Source: DASPKS01 sp035628035
Lineage (GTDB): Bacteria > Bacteroidota > Rhodothermia > Rhodothermales > Rubricoccaceae
Direction: 5' to 3'
Assembly (NCBI GenBank): GCA_035628035.1
Contig: DASPKS010000155.1
Coordinates: 1 to 30,462, forward strand
DNA: 30,462 bases
Every line of letters begins with the position of its first letter. The stretch's first letter is position 1. A program made the translations under genes and the position numbers. Shown here piece by piece: positions 1 to 6,962 of this stretch. A model generated the notes under the pieces. It saw nothing but the letters and a program-made list of their open reading frames with translations, did not search any database and was not told the DNA's origin.

Positions 1-89
1 CCACCCGAGCCACCGCGGCTACCGCCGCCTCCGCCCGAGCCGCCGCCGGCCTGCTGGCCGCGCTGCTGTCCTTGGTTCTGCTGTGCCAT
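1..89 (-). CDS. N-terminus of a Gly/Gln-rich low-complexity protein (truncated by window edge)
   Basis: Only the first 29 codons lie in the window. The ATG at 89-87 is preceded by a perfect AGGAGG at 96-101 with a 6-nt spacer, one of the strongest Shine-Dalgarno sequences here, so the start is credible. The visible peptide starts MAQQNQGQQRGQQ and then becomes almost pure Gly/Ser/Arg. There is no signal peptide in the visible part. Such low-complexity heads occur on RNA-binding or stress-related proteins, but the family cannot be named from this fragment. Confidence 0.55.
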   Translation of the reverse strand, partial: MAQQNQGQQRGQQAGGGSGGGGGSRGGSG

Positions 90-95
90 GTCTGG

Positions 96-101
96 CCTCC
101 T
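96..101 (-). promoter_or_regulatory. Strong ribosome binding site AGGAGG
   Basis: A perfect AGGAGG lies 6 nt before the ATG at 89 on the minus strand. It fixes the start of the Gly/Gln-rich protein. Most other genes in the window lack such a site. Confidence 0.7.
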
Positions 102-152
102 AGATGGGTTGTTGAGAAGGGACCCCACGGCCTGCGGACACGCCGCCTCACC

Positions 153-183
153 GGAGGGCTGACGTTCAACGGCCCCGCCCTCC
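153..183 (-). terminator. Possible terminator hairpin after the small-gene pair
   Basis: The 7-bp perfect inverted repeat GGAGGGC/GCCCTCC has an 18-nt loop. It lies about 80 nt beyond the stop at 261 of the minus-strand pair and ahead of the next gene. There is no T-tract, so it is only a candidate. Confidence 0.3.
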
Positions 184-260
184 GCAGTTCCACCTGACGG
201 GAGAAAGGCGGCAACCCCTGAGGGCCGTCTCAGAGCTTTCCTGACCCGGGGGCAGGTGGT

Positions 261-611
261 CTACTCACCCGCTCCGCCGGCCTGCACGCTGGCCCGCCCG
301 CCGGCCTCCTCGACGAGGTACCCGGCACCGTCGTCCGTGCGCGGGGGGACCGGCCACACGCGCGCGCCACCGTCGAGGAGGAGCGTATCGGGGAGCGCCT
401 GCACGCCGCCCCGCTCGATCTCCGCCGCCACCGCCGCCGCAACGAAGTCCTCGGGGGCAGGTGCCTCCTCCCCGCCGAGGAGGCCGACGGCCTGCGGAGC
501 GCTCACGATGAGGCGGCGCGTCTTCACGCCGTCGCTCACGAACACCTCGTAGTAGCGGCGCGAGATGAGGACGGGGTCGGAGAGGAGGAGCGGGCGGGAG
601 AGCCGGATCAT
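261..611 (-). CDS. Small hypothetical protein (116 aa), second gene of a pair
   Basis: I do not recognise this protein. The start chosen is the ATG at 611, beginning MIRLSRPLLL. Earlier in-frame codons only give Ser/Thr/Pro-rich sequence that is the shadow of the preceding gene. The stop of the upstream 94-aa gene (619-621) lies 7 nt before this ATG, so the two are probably co-transcribed and translationally coupled. The first 75 residues look like a folded alpha/beta protein (RRYYEVFVSDG, then RLIVSAPQAVGLLGG), followed by acidic Ala/Glu-rich and Gly-rich stretches. There is no signal peptide, membrane segment or cysteine pair. The Gly/Ala-rich tail after about residue 100 looks disordered. 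Function unknown. Confidence 0.5.
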   Translation of the reverse strand: MIRLSRPLLLSDPVLISRRYYEVFVSDGVKTRRLIVSAPQAVGLLGGEEAPAPEDFVAAAVAAEIERGGVQALPDTLLLDGGARVWPVPPRTDDGAGYLVEEAGGRASVQAGGAGE

Positions 612-618
612 GCGGGCG

Positions 619-903
619 TCAGGCAGCAGCGGAATGGGAAGGCTCCGCGCGGAGCACGAGGGGATCGGGGATGCCGTCGAGCCCGCGGAACTCGAGGAGG
701 AGGGCGACGGCGCCCGAGACGCCGTCGTGCACGGCGCTGAGCCCACCGGCCTCCGCCCACCGGTGCCAGAGGTCGTCGGCCACGTGTACGTCGATGTAGC
801 GTCGGTGGCCGTCCCCGTCGAGGGCGACTTGGTAGGCGTGCCAGCCCTCGCCACGCGGGCAGGGGTACACGGGCCGCGGGCAGCCGAGGCGGAACGTGAT
901 CAT
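619..903 (-). CDS. Small hypothetical protein (94 aa), first gene of a pair
   Basis: I do not recognise this protein. It begins MITFRLGCPRPVYPCPRGEGW and contains a compact region with aromatic and acidic residues (WHAYQVALDGDGHRRYIDVHVADDLWHRW) typical of a small beta-rich fold. It has two cysteines near the N-terminus (C8 and C15) but no paired CxxC. There is no signal peptide or membrane helix. The ATG at 903 has a pyrimidine-rich leader and no Shine-Dalgarno. An 11-bp perfect hairpin (916-950) lies 12 nt upstream of the start. The 116-aa gene follows after 7 nt. Codon use (G/C third positions) supports this frame over the overlapping alternatives. Confidence 0.5.
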   Translation of the reverse strand: MITFRLGCPRPVYPCPRGEGWHAYQVALDGDGHRRYIDVHVADDLWHRWAEAGGLSAVHDGVSGAVALLLEFRGLDGIPDPLVLRAEPSHSAAA

Positions 904-1515
904 GGGAGAGAAAGGGGCCGGTGCCCCCCCGGATCAGAAGGGCACCGGCCGTCGTGGGCCGCTCGCACCTTCAGCCCAGACCCTCAGCGTGGAGCCCGCA
1001 GCGATCATCCCCCTGGAATGCGCCGGTGCACAAGCCCCCGGCGTTCGCACTGCAGCTCGCTGGAAAGCCCGAAGGGTCGGAACGAAGCGCGCGGCCCGTG
1101 ACTGGGTTGTGATGGGGAGTCCACGATAGGGTGCGCTTGGGTAGCGCACCAGCAGCGCCGGCCTGATCGGCGCCTCAGCGAACGCCCCCCTTCTGCCTTT
1201 CAGCGTCCACCGGTCGCTCACGACCCCCTCAGCGGTTTCCCCACCTCCCCGCCCGCCCGATCCTGATGGTCTGGTCTTATCGCCTGCCGGAAGTTGGCCC
1301 TCCAGGCGCGGCTCCCCTCCTTCGCTGCCTCGTCCCTCCCGTCGTGGAGGCACAGGGAGGGGGGCCCGCCTACCAGTTCGGGCCGCCGCCCCGTGGATGC
1401 TTATCTCGAAGTGCCCCGTGGCTCAAGAGGAGCGAGGGTGTCCGCGGGCGGCGCGCCCGTTTCTTGGTTTTGGGTGGGGCATAGCGGCCGGACCTACCCG
1501 GACGCGCTTCACGCG
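904..1515. other. 612-bp intergenic region with several hairpins, no credible gene
   Basis: No reading frame here has a convincing protein composition; the 139-codon minus-strand frame at 934-1353 is Arg/Gly/Pro-rich shadow sequence. The region holds at least four perfect inverted repeats: 916-950 (11 bp), 1130-1150 (7 bp, loop TTGGGTA), 1334-1361 (CCCTCCC/GGGAGGG) and 1363-1384 (GGCCCG/CGGGCC). It lies downstream of the receiver gene and upstream of the 94-aa gene, all on the minus strand. I looked for tRNA, tmRNA, SRP RNA, RNase P and common riboswitch signatures and saw none. Confidence 0.5.
916..950 (-). terminator. 11-bp perfect hairpin, probable terminator or leader structure
   Basis: GGCCGGTGCCC (916-926) pairs perfectly with GGGCACCGGCC (940-950) around a 13-nt loop. 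On the minus strand it is followed by the pyrimidine run CCCCTTTCTCTCCC and then the ATG at 903. The same kind of tail (TTTCCCTCTCTCC) follows the hairpin at 13424-13448, so this may be the terminator style of the genome. Alternatively it is a leader structure controlling the 94-aa gene. Confidence 0.5.
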
Positions 1516-1959
1516 CTACGCCGCGTCGCGAGACCGGCTGTCGAGGAGCGCCGCCGGGAGCTGCGCGCGCATCCTTTCGCTGACGAACACCTCACCGTTC
1601 AGCACGCACCGCATCGCGTCGTGGAGGCACCCCACCGCGTCGGCCTTCATGAGGTACCCCCGCGCGCCGGCGCGAAGGGCGCGCTCGGCGTAGAGCGCCT
1701 CCTCGTGCCCGCTCATGATGAGAACGGGAACACGGAGGTCCATCGCGCGAAGCCGCTCGACGAACTCGACGCCGTTCATGTGCTTGAGCGAGACGTCCAC
1801 GAGGGCGAGCTGCACGTCGATGCCGGCGAGGGCATCGAGCGCGTCCTCCGCGGAGGGCGACGTGCCGCGCACCTCGAACTCGGGCTCCTGCGCGATGAGG
1901 TCGCCCAGCACGCGGGCGAGGAGCGGGTGGTCCTCCACGATGTAGACGCCGTAGGTCAT
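1516..1959 (-). CDS. Stand-alone response regulator receiver (NarL-like, no output domain)
   Basis: This is a CheY-like receiver of 147 aa, very likely the phosphoryl acceptor for the kinase encoded just upstream (23 nt gap). The acidic pair is E9/D10, the phospho-acceptor is D55 (ALVDVSL), the switch hydroxyl is S83 (IMSGHE) and the conserved lysine is K105 (GYLMKAD). The sequence style (YIVEDHPLLARVL, then LNGEVFVSER) is that of NarL/LuxR-family receivers, yet the protein ends about 20 residues after the receiver, where a helix-turn-helix would begin. It therefore probably signals by protein contact or by phosphate transfer. It is co-linear at every key residue with the receiver at 25465-25866 (D55, S83, K105). 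There is no clear Shine-Dalgarno; coupling to the kinase is likely. Confidence 0.93.
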   Translation of the reverse strand: MTYGVYIVEDHPLLARVLGDLIAQEPEFEVRGTSPSAEDALDALAGIDVQLALVDVSLKHMNGVEFVERLRAMDLRVPVLIMSGHEEALYAERALRAGARGYLMKADAVGCLHDAMRCVLNGEVFVSERMRAQLPAALLDSRSRDAA

Positions 1960-1982
1960 AGCAACGAGGATGGGGGGCCGGG

Positions 1983-3938
1983 CTACGTGCCGCGGCGCCT
2001 GCGCATAGCCGCGAGCGGCAGCACGATGGTGACACGGGTGCCCTGGCCGGGCGATGAATCGACACCGAGCGTCCCTCCTACCGGGCTCAGCCGCTCCTGC
2101 ACGCTGAACAGGCCGTAGCCCCCGCTGTTCCTCTCGACGGCCTCGGCCGTCGAGAAAGCATTCGATTCGAGAAGGGGGTCGAACCCCCGCCCCTCGTCCT
2201 CCACGCGGACGGTGACGGTGCGCGGCCCCTCCTCGACGATGACGCGGGCGTGCTCGGTCCCCGCGTGCTTAACCACGTTGAAGAGGAGCTCGCGCACGCT
2301 CTGGAAGAGGAGGATGCGGCGGTCCTCGGAAGGGATGCGGCACGGCCCCCCCGCCTCTACGTCGACGTGGAGGCCGTGGGCCTCCTCCATCTGAACCGCG
2401 AGCCAGCGGAGCGACGCCGTGAGGCCCTCGTCCTGGAGCACGGGCGGGTTGAGCTCCACGGTGAGCGTGCGCGTGGCCTGCAGCGCCTCCTCGATGTGCG
2501 CGCGGACCTCCTCGGCCGTCGCGTGGAGGTGCTCCGGGTCAGTCGTCCGGTCGAGGAGGCCGAGCTTGATCTGCATCGCATAGAGGAGCTGCTGGATGTG
2601 GTCGTGGAGGACCTGCGCGACCCGCTTCCGCTCTCGCTGCTCGGCCATCGTCAGCGCGGCCGCGAGGGCGTGCGCCTGCTGGGTCCGCTCCTCCAGCTCG
2701 GCCGTGCGCTCGGCCACGCGCGCCTCCAGCGTCTCGTTCAGCAGGCGTAGCTCGTCCTCGGCCCGCTTCTCCTCGGTGCGGTCGCGGAGGATCTTGGCGA
2801 ACCCGTGGAGCTCCCCATCGCGGAGCGGCGTCATGATGCCAGAGCTCCAGAACCGGCTCCCATCCTTCCGGAGGTGCCACCGGTCGTTGGCCGCCTGTCC
2901 CTCATGCAGGGCCGTCGCCACCTCCTGCTCGGGCGCGCCCGCCGCGCGGTCCTCCTCGGTGAAGATGAGATCGCCTGTGTGTCCGAGCATCTCCGCCTCG
3001 GTCCAGCCGAGGATCCGCTCGGCACCGGGGTTCCACGACGTCACGCGGCGCTCGGGGTCGAGCGTGAAGATGGCGTACTCGCGGGCGTTCTCGACGAGGA
3101 GGCGGTAGCGCTCCTCGCTCTCGCGCAACGCCTCCTCGGCCCGCTTCTTCTCGGTGAGGTCGCGGCTGATCTTCGTGAACCCGACGAGGGCGCCGTCGTC
3201 GCCGCGGATCGCCGTGGCGATCTCGTTCACCCAGATCCGCACGCCGTCCTTGCGAACACGCCACCCCTCGCGCTCGGCGCGGCCCGTCGCGATGGCCTCG
3301 GCCAGCTCGCGCTCTACCTCCCCGGCGGCGACGTCCTCGGGCGTGAAGAGCATCGCGAGGTGCCGGCCGAGCACCTCCTCTGGCGCGTACCCTTTCACCC
3401 GCTGGGCCCCCTCCGTCCACTCGGTCACGACGCCGTCAGGGTCGAGCCGGAAGATGGCGTAGTCAGGGATGTTCTGGACGAGCGTGCGGTAGCGCTCCTC
3501 GCTCTCGCGCAGGGCCGCCTCAATCCGCTTCCGGCCGCTCACGTCGATGCAGTACTCGACGAAGGTGCCGTCGCCGAGGGCGGCGCCGACGAACAGCATC
3601 CACGCCCGCGAGCCGTCCTTCCGGAAGTACTCCTTCTCGTAGGGACCGATGCGGCCGGTCTCCGCGAGCTTCCGCACCTGCTCCTCGCTCGCCGCCACGT
3701 ACTCCGGCGGCGTGAGGTCCCGCCACGTCAGCGTCCCTGCCTCGACCTCCTCCCGGGTGTAGCCTTGCATCGCCAGGAAGGCGTCGTTGGCGCCGATGAG
3801 GGTGCCGTCGTCGGTGAAGAGGAGCACCCCGACGCCCTCGACGTTCGTCATTCTCTGGAGCCGCTCCACCGACTCGCGCAACACGGCCTCGCCGCGAGGG
3901 CGCTCTCCATCGGATGGGTTTTCCGCGCGGCGGGGCAT
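1983..3938 (-). CDS. Triple-PAS sensor histidine kinase (NarX/DegS-like, HisKA_3)
   Basis: This 651-aa soluble kinase has no membrane helix or signal peptide. Three PAS domains lie at about residues 25-140, 147-268 and 276-395, each joined by the repeated linker RESEERYR. A coiled coil follows (395-435), then a HisKA_3 dimerisation domain with phospho-accepting H445 (QVLHDH) and an HATPase_c domain with N box (ELLFNVVKHA, 550-559), G1 (DEGRGFD, 581-587) and G2 (near 606-617). The sensed signal is not evident; no heme- or flavin-specific residues could be assigned. It probably phosphorylates the receiver downstream. It is transcribed divergently from cphA across 309 bp. The third PAS domain through to the C-terminus is closely similar to the kinase at 25908-27524, so the two are paralogues with different sensor heads. 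Confidence 0.93.
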   Translation of the reverse strand: MPRRAENPSDGERPRGEAVLRESVERLQRMTNVEGVGVLLFTDDGTLIGANDAFLAMQGYTREEVEAGTLTWRDLTPPEYVAASEEQVRKLAETGRIGPYEKEYFRKDGSRAWMLFVGAALGDGTFVEYCIDVSGRKRIEAALRESEERYRTLVQNIPDYAIFRLDPDGVVTEWTEGAQRVKGYAPEEVLGRHLAMLFTPEDVAAGEVERELAEAIATGRAEREGWRVRKDGVRIWVNEIATAIRGDDGALVGFTKISRDLTEKKRAEEALRESEERYRLLVENAREYAIFTLDPERRVTSWNPGAERILGWTEAEMLGHTGDLIFTEEDRAAGAPEQEVATALHEGQAANDRWHLRKDGSRFWSSGIMTPLRDGELHGFAKILRDRTEEKRAEDELRLLNETLEARVAERTAELEERTQQAHALAAALTMAEQRERKRVAQVLHDHIQQLLYAMQIKLGLLDRTTDPEHLHATAEEVRAHIEEALQATRTLTVELNPPVLQDEGLTASLRWLAVQMEEAHGLHVDVEAGGPCRIPSEDRRILLFQSVRELLFNVVKHAGTEHARVIVEEGPRTVTVRVEDEGRGFDPLLESNAFSTAEAVERNSGGYGLFSVQERLSPVGGTLGVDSSPGQGTRVTIVLPLAAMRRRRGT

Positions 3939-4247
3939 GAGGAGACCGGGTGGCGGCGAGGGCCTTGCTCATCCTTAACCCTCCCACCGGCACAGGGTTC
4001 TTGCCAAAGGGAGCGTAAAGGTCGGCAAACCGGGCAGCGCGCGTCCGGCGAGTGCCTCAGCCATTTCCTGATTTCAGCGCAGACCGGGGAGCCACGGGCC
4101 GATCCTGGAACCTGGCGCCCTATCCTCCGGGTTAGCAGAACCCTTTCTGCCGGTTTCCTCAGCGGGACCCTGCCGGTTCCGACGCTCCTCTCGAAGACTG
4201 CCCCTCTCCCCTGCTGGCGACCGGGCCGCGCGCCCGGTCGGGTCCCT
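3939..4247. promoter_or_regulatory. 309-bp divergent intergenic region (kinase / cphA)
   Basis: No gene is visible. The stretch should carry the promoters for the kinase (minus) and for cphA (plus). Two near-copies of TGCCGGTT(T)CC lie at 4148-4158 and 4171-4180 and could be an operator, but two copies are weak evidence. A 9-bp perfect hairpin (4218-4240) ends 7 nt before the cphA start. I could not place a -7/-33 promoter with confidence. Confidence 0.45.
4218..4240 (+). promoter_or_regulatory. 9-bp GC hairpin just before the cphA start codon
   Basis: CGACCGGGC (4218-4226) and GCCCGGTCG (4232-4240) form a perfect 9-bp stem with loop CGCGC. It ends 7 nt before the ATG at 4248, where a Shine-Dalgarno would normally sit. 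In mRNA it would occlude the initiation region; in DNA it is a dyad that a regulator could bind. The role is inferred. Confidence 0.5.
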
Positions 4248-6920
4248 ATGCGTCTCGCCCTCCTGCGGACCTTCGCCGGTCCGAGCCTCTACGCGGAGCG
4301 CCCCGTGCTCCTGGCCCGCCTCGACCTCCGCGGGCCCGCCCCCGACGCCCCCGCCGTTCGCGCGCTCCTCGATGCCTACGCCCCCCACCGGGGCGATGGC
4401 GCGTCGTCGCCCCCCGTTCTCCATATCCCCTCACAGACGGAGCAGCTGGCGACCGGCGCGCCTGCGTTCGGGATGGCCTTCGCGGACCTCGTCCGCGGGC
4501 TCGCCAAGCGGGCCGGCGTGCCGTGCCCGTTCGCCTTCGCGCAGCCCGGCCCCGCGCCTGACACGTGCGACGTGGCCATCGGCTACGAGCTCGAAGGCGC
4601 GACGCGCGCGGTGGTGCAGGCGGCGCTTCAAGCCATCGAGGCGCTCGGCGCCGGCGAGCCCGCCGCGCTGGAGGAGCAGATCGAAGACGCACGCTATCTC
4701 GCGGAAGACGAGGCGCTAGGCCCCAGCACACGCGCGCTCGTGGAGGCAGCCGAGCGGCGCGGCATCCCGTGGGAACGGATCGGCAGCGGGAGCCTGATCC
4801 GGCTGGGCTACGGGCGCCACATCCGGTTCATCCAGGCGTCGCTCACAAGCACGTGCAGCTCCGTCGCCGCCGACGTGGCCTCCGACAAGCCCCTCACGAA
4901 GGCGCTCCTCGACCGCGCCCTGCTCCCCGTCCCGCGCGGCGAGGTGGTACGGAACGAGGCCGAGGCCCTCGCGGCGGCCGGGCGCATCGGCTTCCCCGTC
5001 GTCGTCAAGCCGCTCTACGGCAACCACGGCCGCGGCGTCTCCGTCGGCCTCGCGACGCCCGGGGCCGTCGCGGAGGGGTATCGCATCGCGCGCGAGCACG
5101 GGCGGCGCGCGCTCGTGGAGGAGCAGCTCCTCGGGAGCGACTTCCGCATCCTCGTCGTCGGCGGCAAGATGGTCGCGGCGTGCGAGCGCCGCCCCTGCCG
5201 CGTCGTCGGCGACGGGAAACACACCATCGCGGAGCTGGTCGAGATCGAGAACCAGGACCCCCGCCGGGGGGAGGGCCACGCCAAGGCGATGTCGCGCATC
5301 CGCCTCGACGAGGTCGTCCTCGCCCACCTCGCCGGAGAAGGGCGCTCCCTCGACCACGTCCCTGCGCCGGGCGAGGTCGTGGAGCTGTGCCGTGCGGCGA
5401 ACCTCTCGCGCGGCGGCACGGCTCACGACGTGACCGACCGCATCCACCCGGAGGTGCAGGCCCTCTGCGAGCGGGCCGCGCGCGTCGTCGGGCTCGACGT
5501 ATGCGGCGTGGACCTCGTCGCCGAGGACATCACGCGCCCGCTCGGCCCCAAGAGCGGAATCGTAGAGGTGAACGCGGCGCCCGGCCTCCGCATGCACCTC
5601 GCCCCTGCCGAGGGGTCCCCGCGTGACGTCGGCGATGCCATCCTCGACGCGCTCTTCCCGCCGGGCACGCCCTCCCGCATCCCGCTCATCACCATCACCG
5701 GGACCAACGGCAAGACCACCGTCACGCGGCTCGTCGCGCACGCGCTCGGGAGCACGGGCAAGTGCGTCGGGATGACCACGACGAACGGCGTGTTCGTCGG
5801 GGGGCGCCGTGTGGTCTCGGGCGACACCTCCGGGCCGGCCTCGGCGCGGGCCGCCCTCGTGGACCCCGCCGTCGACGTGGCCGTGCTCGAAACGGCGCGT
5901 GGCGGGATCGTCCGCCGCGGGCTCGGCTACGACTGGTCCGACGTGGCCGTCCTCACAAAGGTCACGGCCGACCACCTCGGGCAGGACGGCCTCCACACCG
6001 TCGACGACCTCTACCGCGTCAAGCGGCTCGTGGCCGAGCGGGTTCGCCCCGGCGGCACGCTCGTCCTCAACGCCGAGGACGAGCGGCTGGCCCGCCTCCC
6101 CCGCGACCCCAAGATTCGCGGCATCGAGCGGCGCGTGGTGTTCTTCGCGCTCGACCCCGAGCACCCCGTCGTCGAGCAGCACCGCGCCGAGGGCGGGACG
6201 GCCTTCTTCGCCCGCGACGGGTGGCTCGTCGAGGCGGAGGGCCCCGACGAGCGGCGGTTCCTCCGCATCGAGGAGGTTCCCATCACGATGGGCGGCGCGG
6301 CCACCTTCCACGTCGCCAACGCGCTCGCCGCCGCCGCCGCCTGCCGCGCCGCCGGGCTCGACCAGGCGGCGCTTGCGGAGGCCTTCCGCACCTTCCGCGC
6401 AGCGACCCACAACGAGGGCCGCGCCAACCTCTTCCGCCTCGGCGAGGGGTACGCGTTCCTCGACTACGGCCACAACCCCGACGCCTTCCAGTCGGTGTGC
6501 GCGCTCGCGTCGCACTGGAAAGCGCACGGCCGCCGCGTGACGGCCATCGTGGGCGTCCCCGGCGACCGCGACGACGCCGTCCTCGAGGCGGCCGCGCGCA
6601 CGGTGGCGCGGGGGTTCGACCGCGTGATCGTCCGCGAGGACGAGGACCGGCGCGGCCGCGCCGAGGGCGAAACGGCGGAGCTGCTCTGCCGCGCGATCCA
6701 GGCCGAGCGGCCCGGCATCCCCTGCGAGGTGGAACTGAGCGATCTCCGTGCGCTGGAAGGGGAGCTGGAGCGCATCCGCCAGGGGGAGATCGTCGTCGTG
6801 TTCTACGACCACGACGCCCCGCTCCGCACGCTCCTCCTCCAGGCCGGCGCCGTCCCCGCCGACGCCGTCGCTCCGCGGGTGGCGGAGCCCGCCACCGAGT
6901 CCGCACGCTACATCCTCTAG
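4248..6920 (+). CDS. cphA: Cyanophycin synthetase
   Basis: CphA polymerises aspartate and arginine into cyanophycin (multi-L-arginyl-poly-L-aspartate), using ATP for both additions. The 890-aa length is normal for the family. An N-terminal domain (1-160) precedes an ATP-grasp module (about 210-470) with KPLYGNHGRGV (254-264), the SRGGTAHDVTD loop (387-397) and VEVNAAPGLRMH (439-450), which together ligate Asp to the backbone. A Mur-ligase-like module follows with P-loop TGTNGKTT (484-491) and the ETARGG motif (548-553), which adds Arg. The frame stays open back to 2805, but that part is antisense to the kinase, and the protein starts like other CphA at the ATG at 4248. There is no Shine-Dalgarno, and a hairpin sits there instead. 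cphB follows after 42 nt, confirming the pathway. Confidence 0.96.
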   Translation: MRLALLRTFAGPSLYAERPVLLARLDLRGPAPDAPAVRALLDAYAPHRGDGASSPPVLHIPSQTEQLATGAPAFGMAFADLVRGLAKRAGVPCPFAFAQPGPAPDTCDVAIGYELEGATRAVVQAALQAIEALGAGEPAALEEQIEDARYLAEDEALGPSTRALVEAAERRGIPWERIGSGSLIRLGYGRHIRFIQASLTSTCSSVAADVASDKPLTKALLDRALLPVPRGEVVRNEAEALAAAGRIGFPVVVKPLYGNHGRGVSVGLATPGAVAEGYRIAREHGRRALVEEQLLGSDFRILVVGGKMVAACERRPCRVVGDGKHTIAELVEIENQDPRRGEGHAKAMSRIRLDEVVLAHLAGEGRSLDHVPAPGEVVELCRAANLSRGGTAHDVTDRIHPEVQALCERAARVVGLDVCGVDLVAEDITRPLGPKSGIVEVNAAPGLRMHLAPAEGSPRDVGDAILDALFPPGTPSRIPLITITGTNGKTTVTRLVAHALGSTGKCVGMTTTNGVFVGGRRVVSGDTSGPASARAALVDPAVDVAVLETARGGIVRRGLGYDWSDVAVLTKVTADHLGQDGLHTVDDLYRVKRLVAERVRPGGTLVLNAEDERLARLPRDPKIRGIERRVVFFALDPEHPVVEQHRAEGGTAFFARDGWLVEAEGPDERRFLRIEEVPITMGGAATFHVANALAAAAACRAAGLDQAALAEAFRTFRAATHNEGRANLFRLGEGYAFLDYGHNPDAFQSVCALASHWKAHGRRVTAIVGVPGDRDDAVLEAAARTVARGFDRVIVREDEDRRGRAEGETAELLCRAIQAERPGIPCEVELSDLRALEGELERIRQGEIVVVFYDHDAPLRTLLLQAGAVPADAVAPRVAEPATESARYIL

Positions 6921-6937
6921 GAGCCCTTCCGGCTCCT
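6919..6937 (+). terminator. Hairpin between cphA and cphB (possible attenuator)
   Basis: AGGAGCC (6919-6925) pairs perfectly with GGCTCCT (6931-6937) around the loop CTTCC, starting inside the cphA stop codon. A C/T-rich tract follows. It could terminate part of the transcription from cphA, or protect the upstream mRNA, so that synthetase and hydrolase are made in different amounts. Confidence 0.5.
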
Positions 6938-6962
6938 CCCTTCCACCTGCTCCCCCGCCGCC

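Noticed and set aside
261..903. Frameshifted single gene instead of two small genes
   Set aside because: The first frame ends with a normal stop, and an ATG with a sensible N-terminus follows after 7 nt; without homologues a frameshift cannot be shown.
934..1353. 139-codon frame in the long gap
   Set aside because: Arg/Gly/Pro-rich with no folded-protein pattern; it spans the hairpins and has no ribosome binding site.
904..1515. tRNA, tmRNA, SRP RNA, RNase P RNA or known riboswitch
   Set aside because: None of their conserved cores was found on either strand.
2805..4247. Open frame extending cphA 481 codons upstream
   Set aside because: It is antisense to the triple-PAS kinase over most of its length, has shadow composition, and the CphA family N-terminus begins at 4248.
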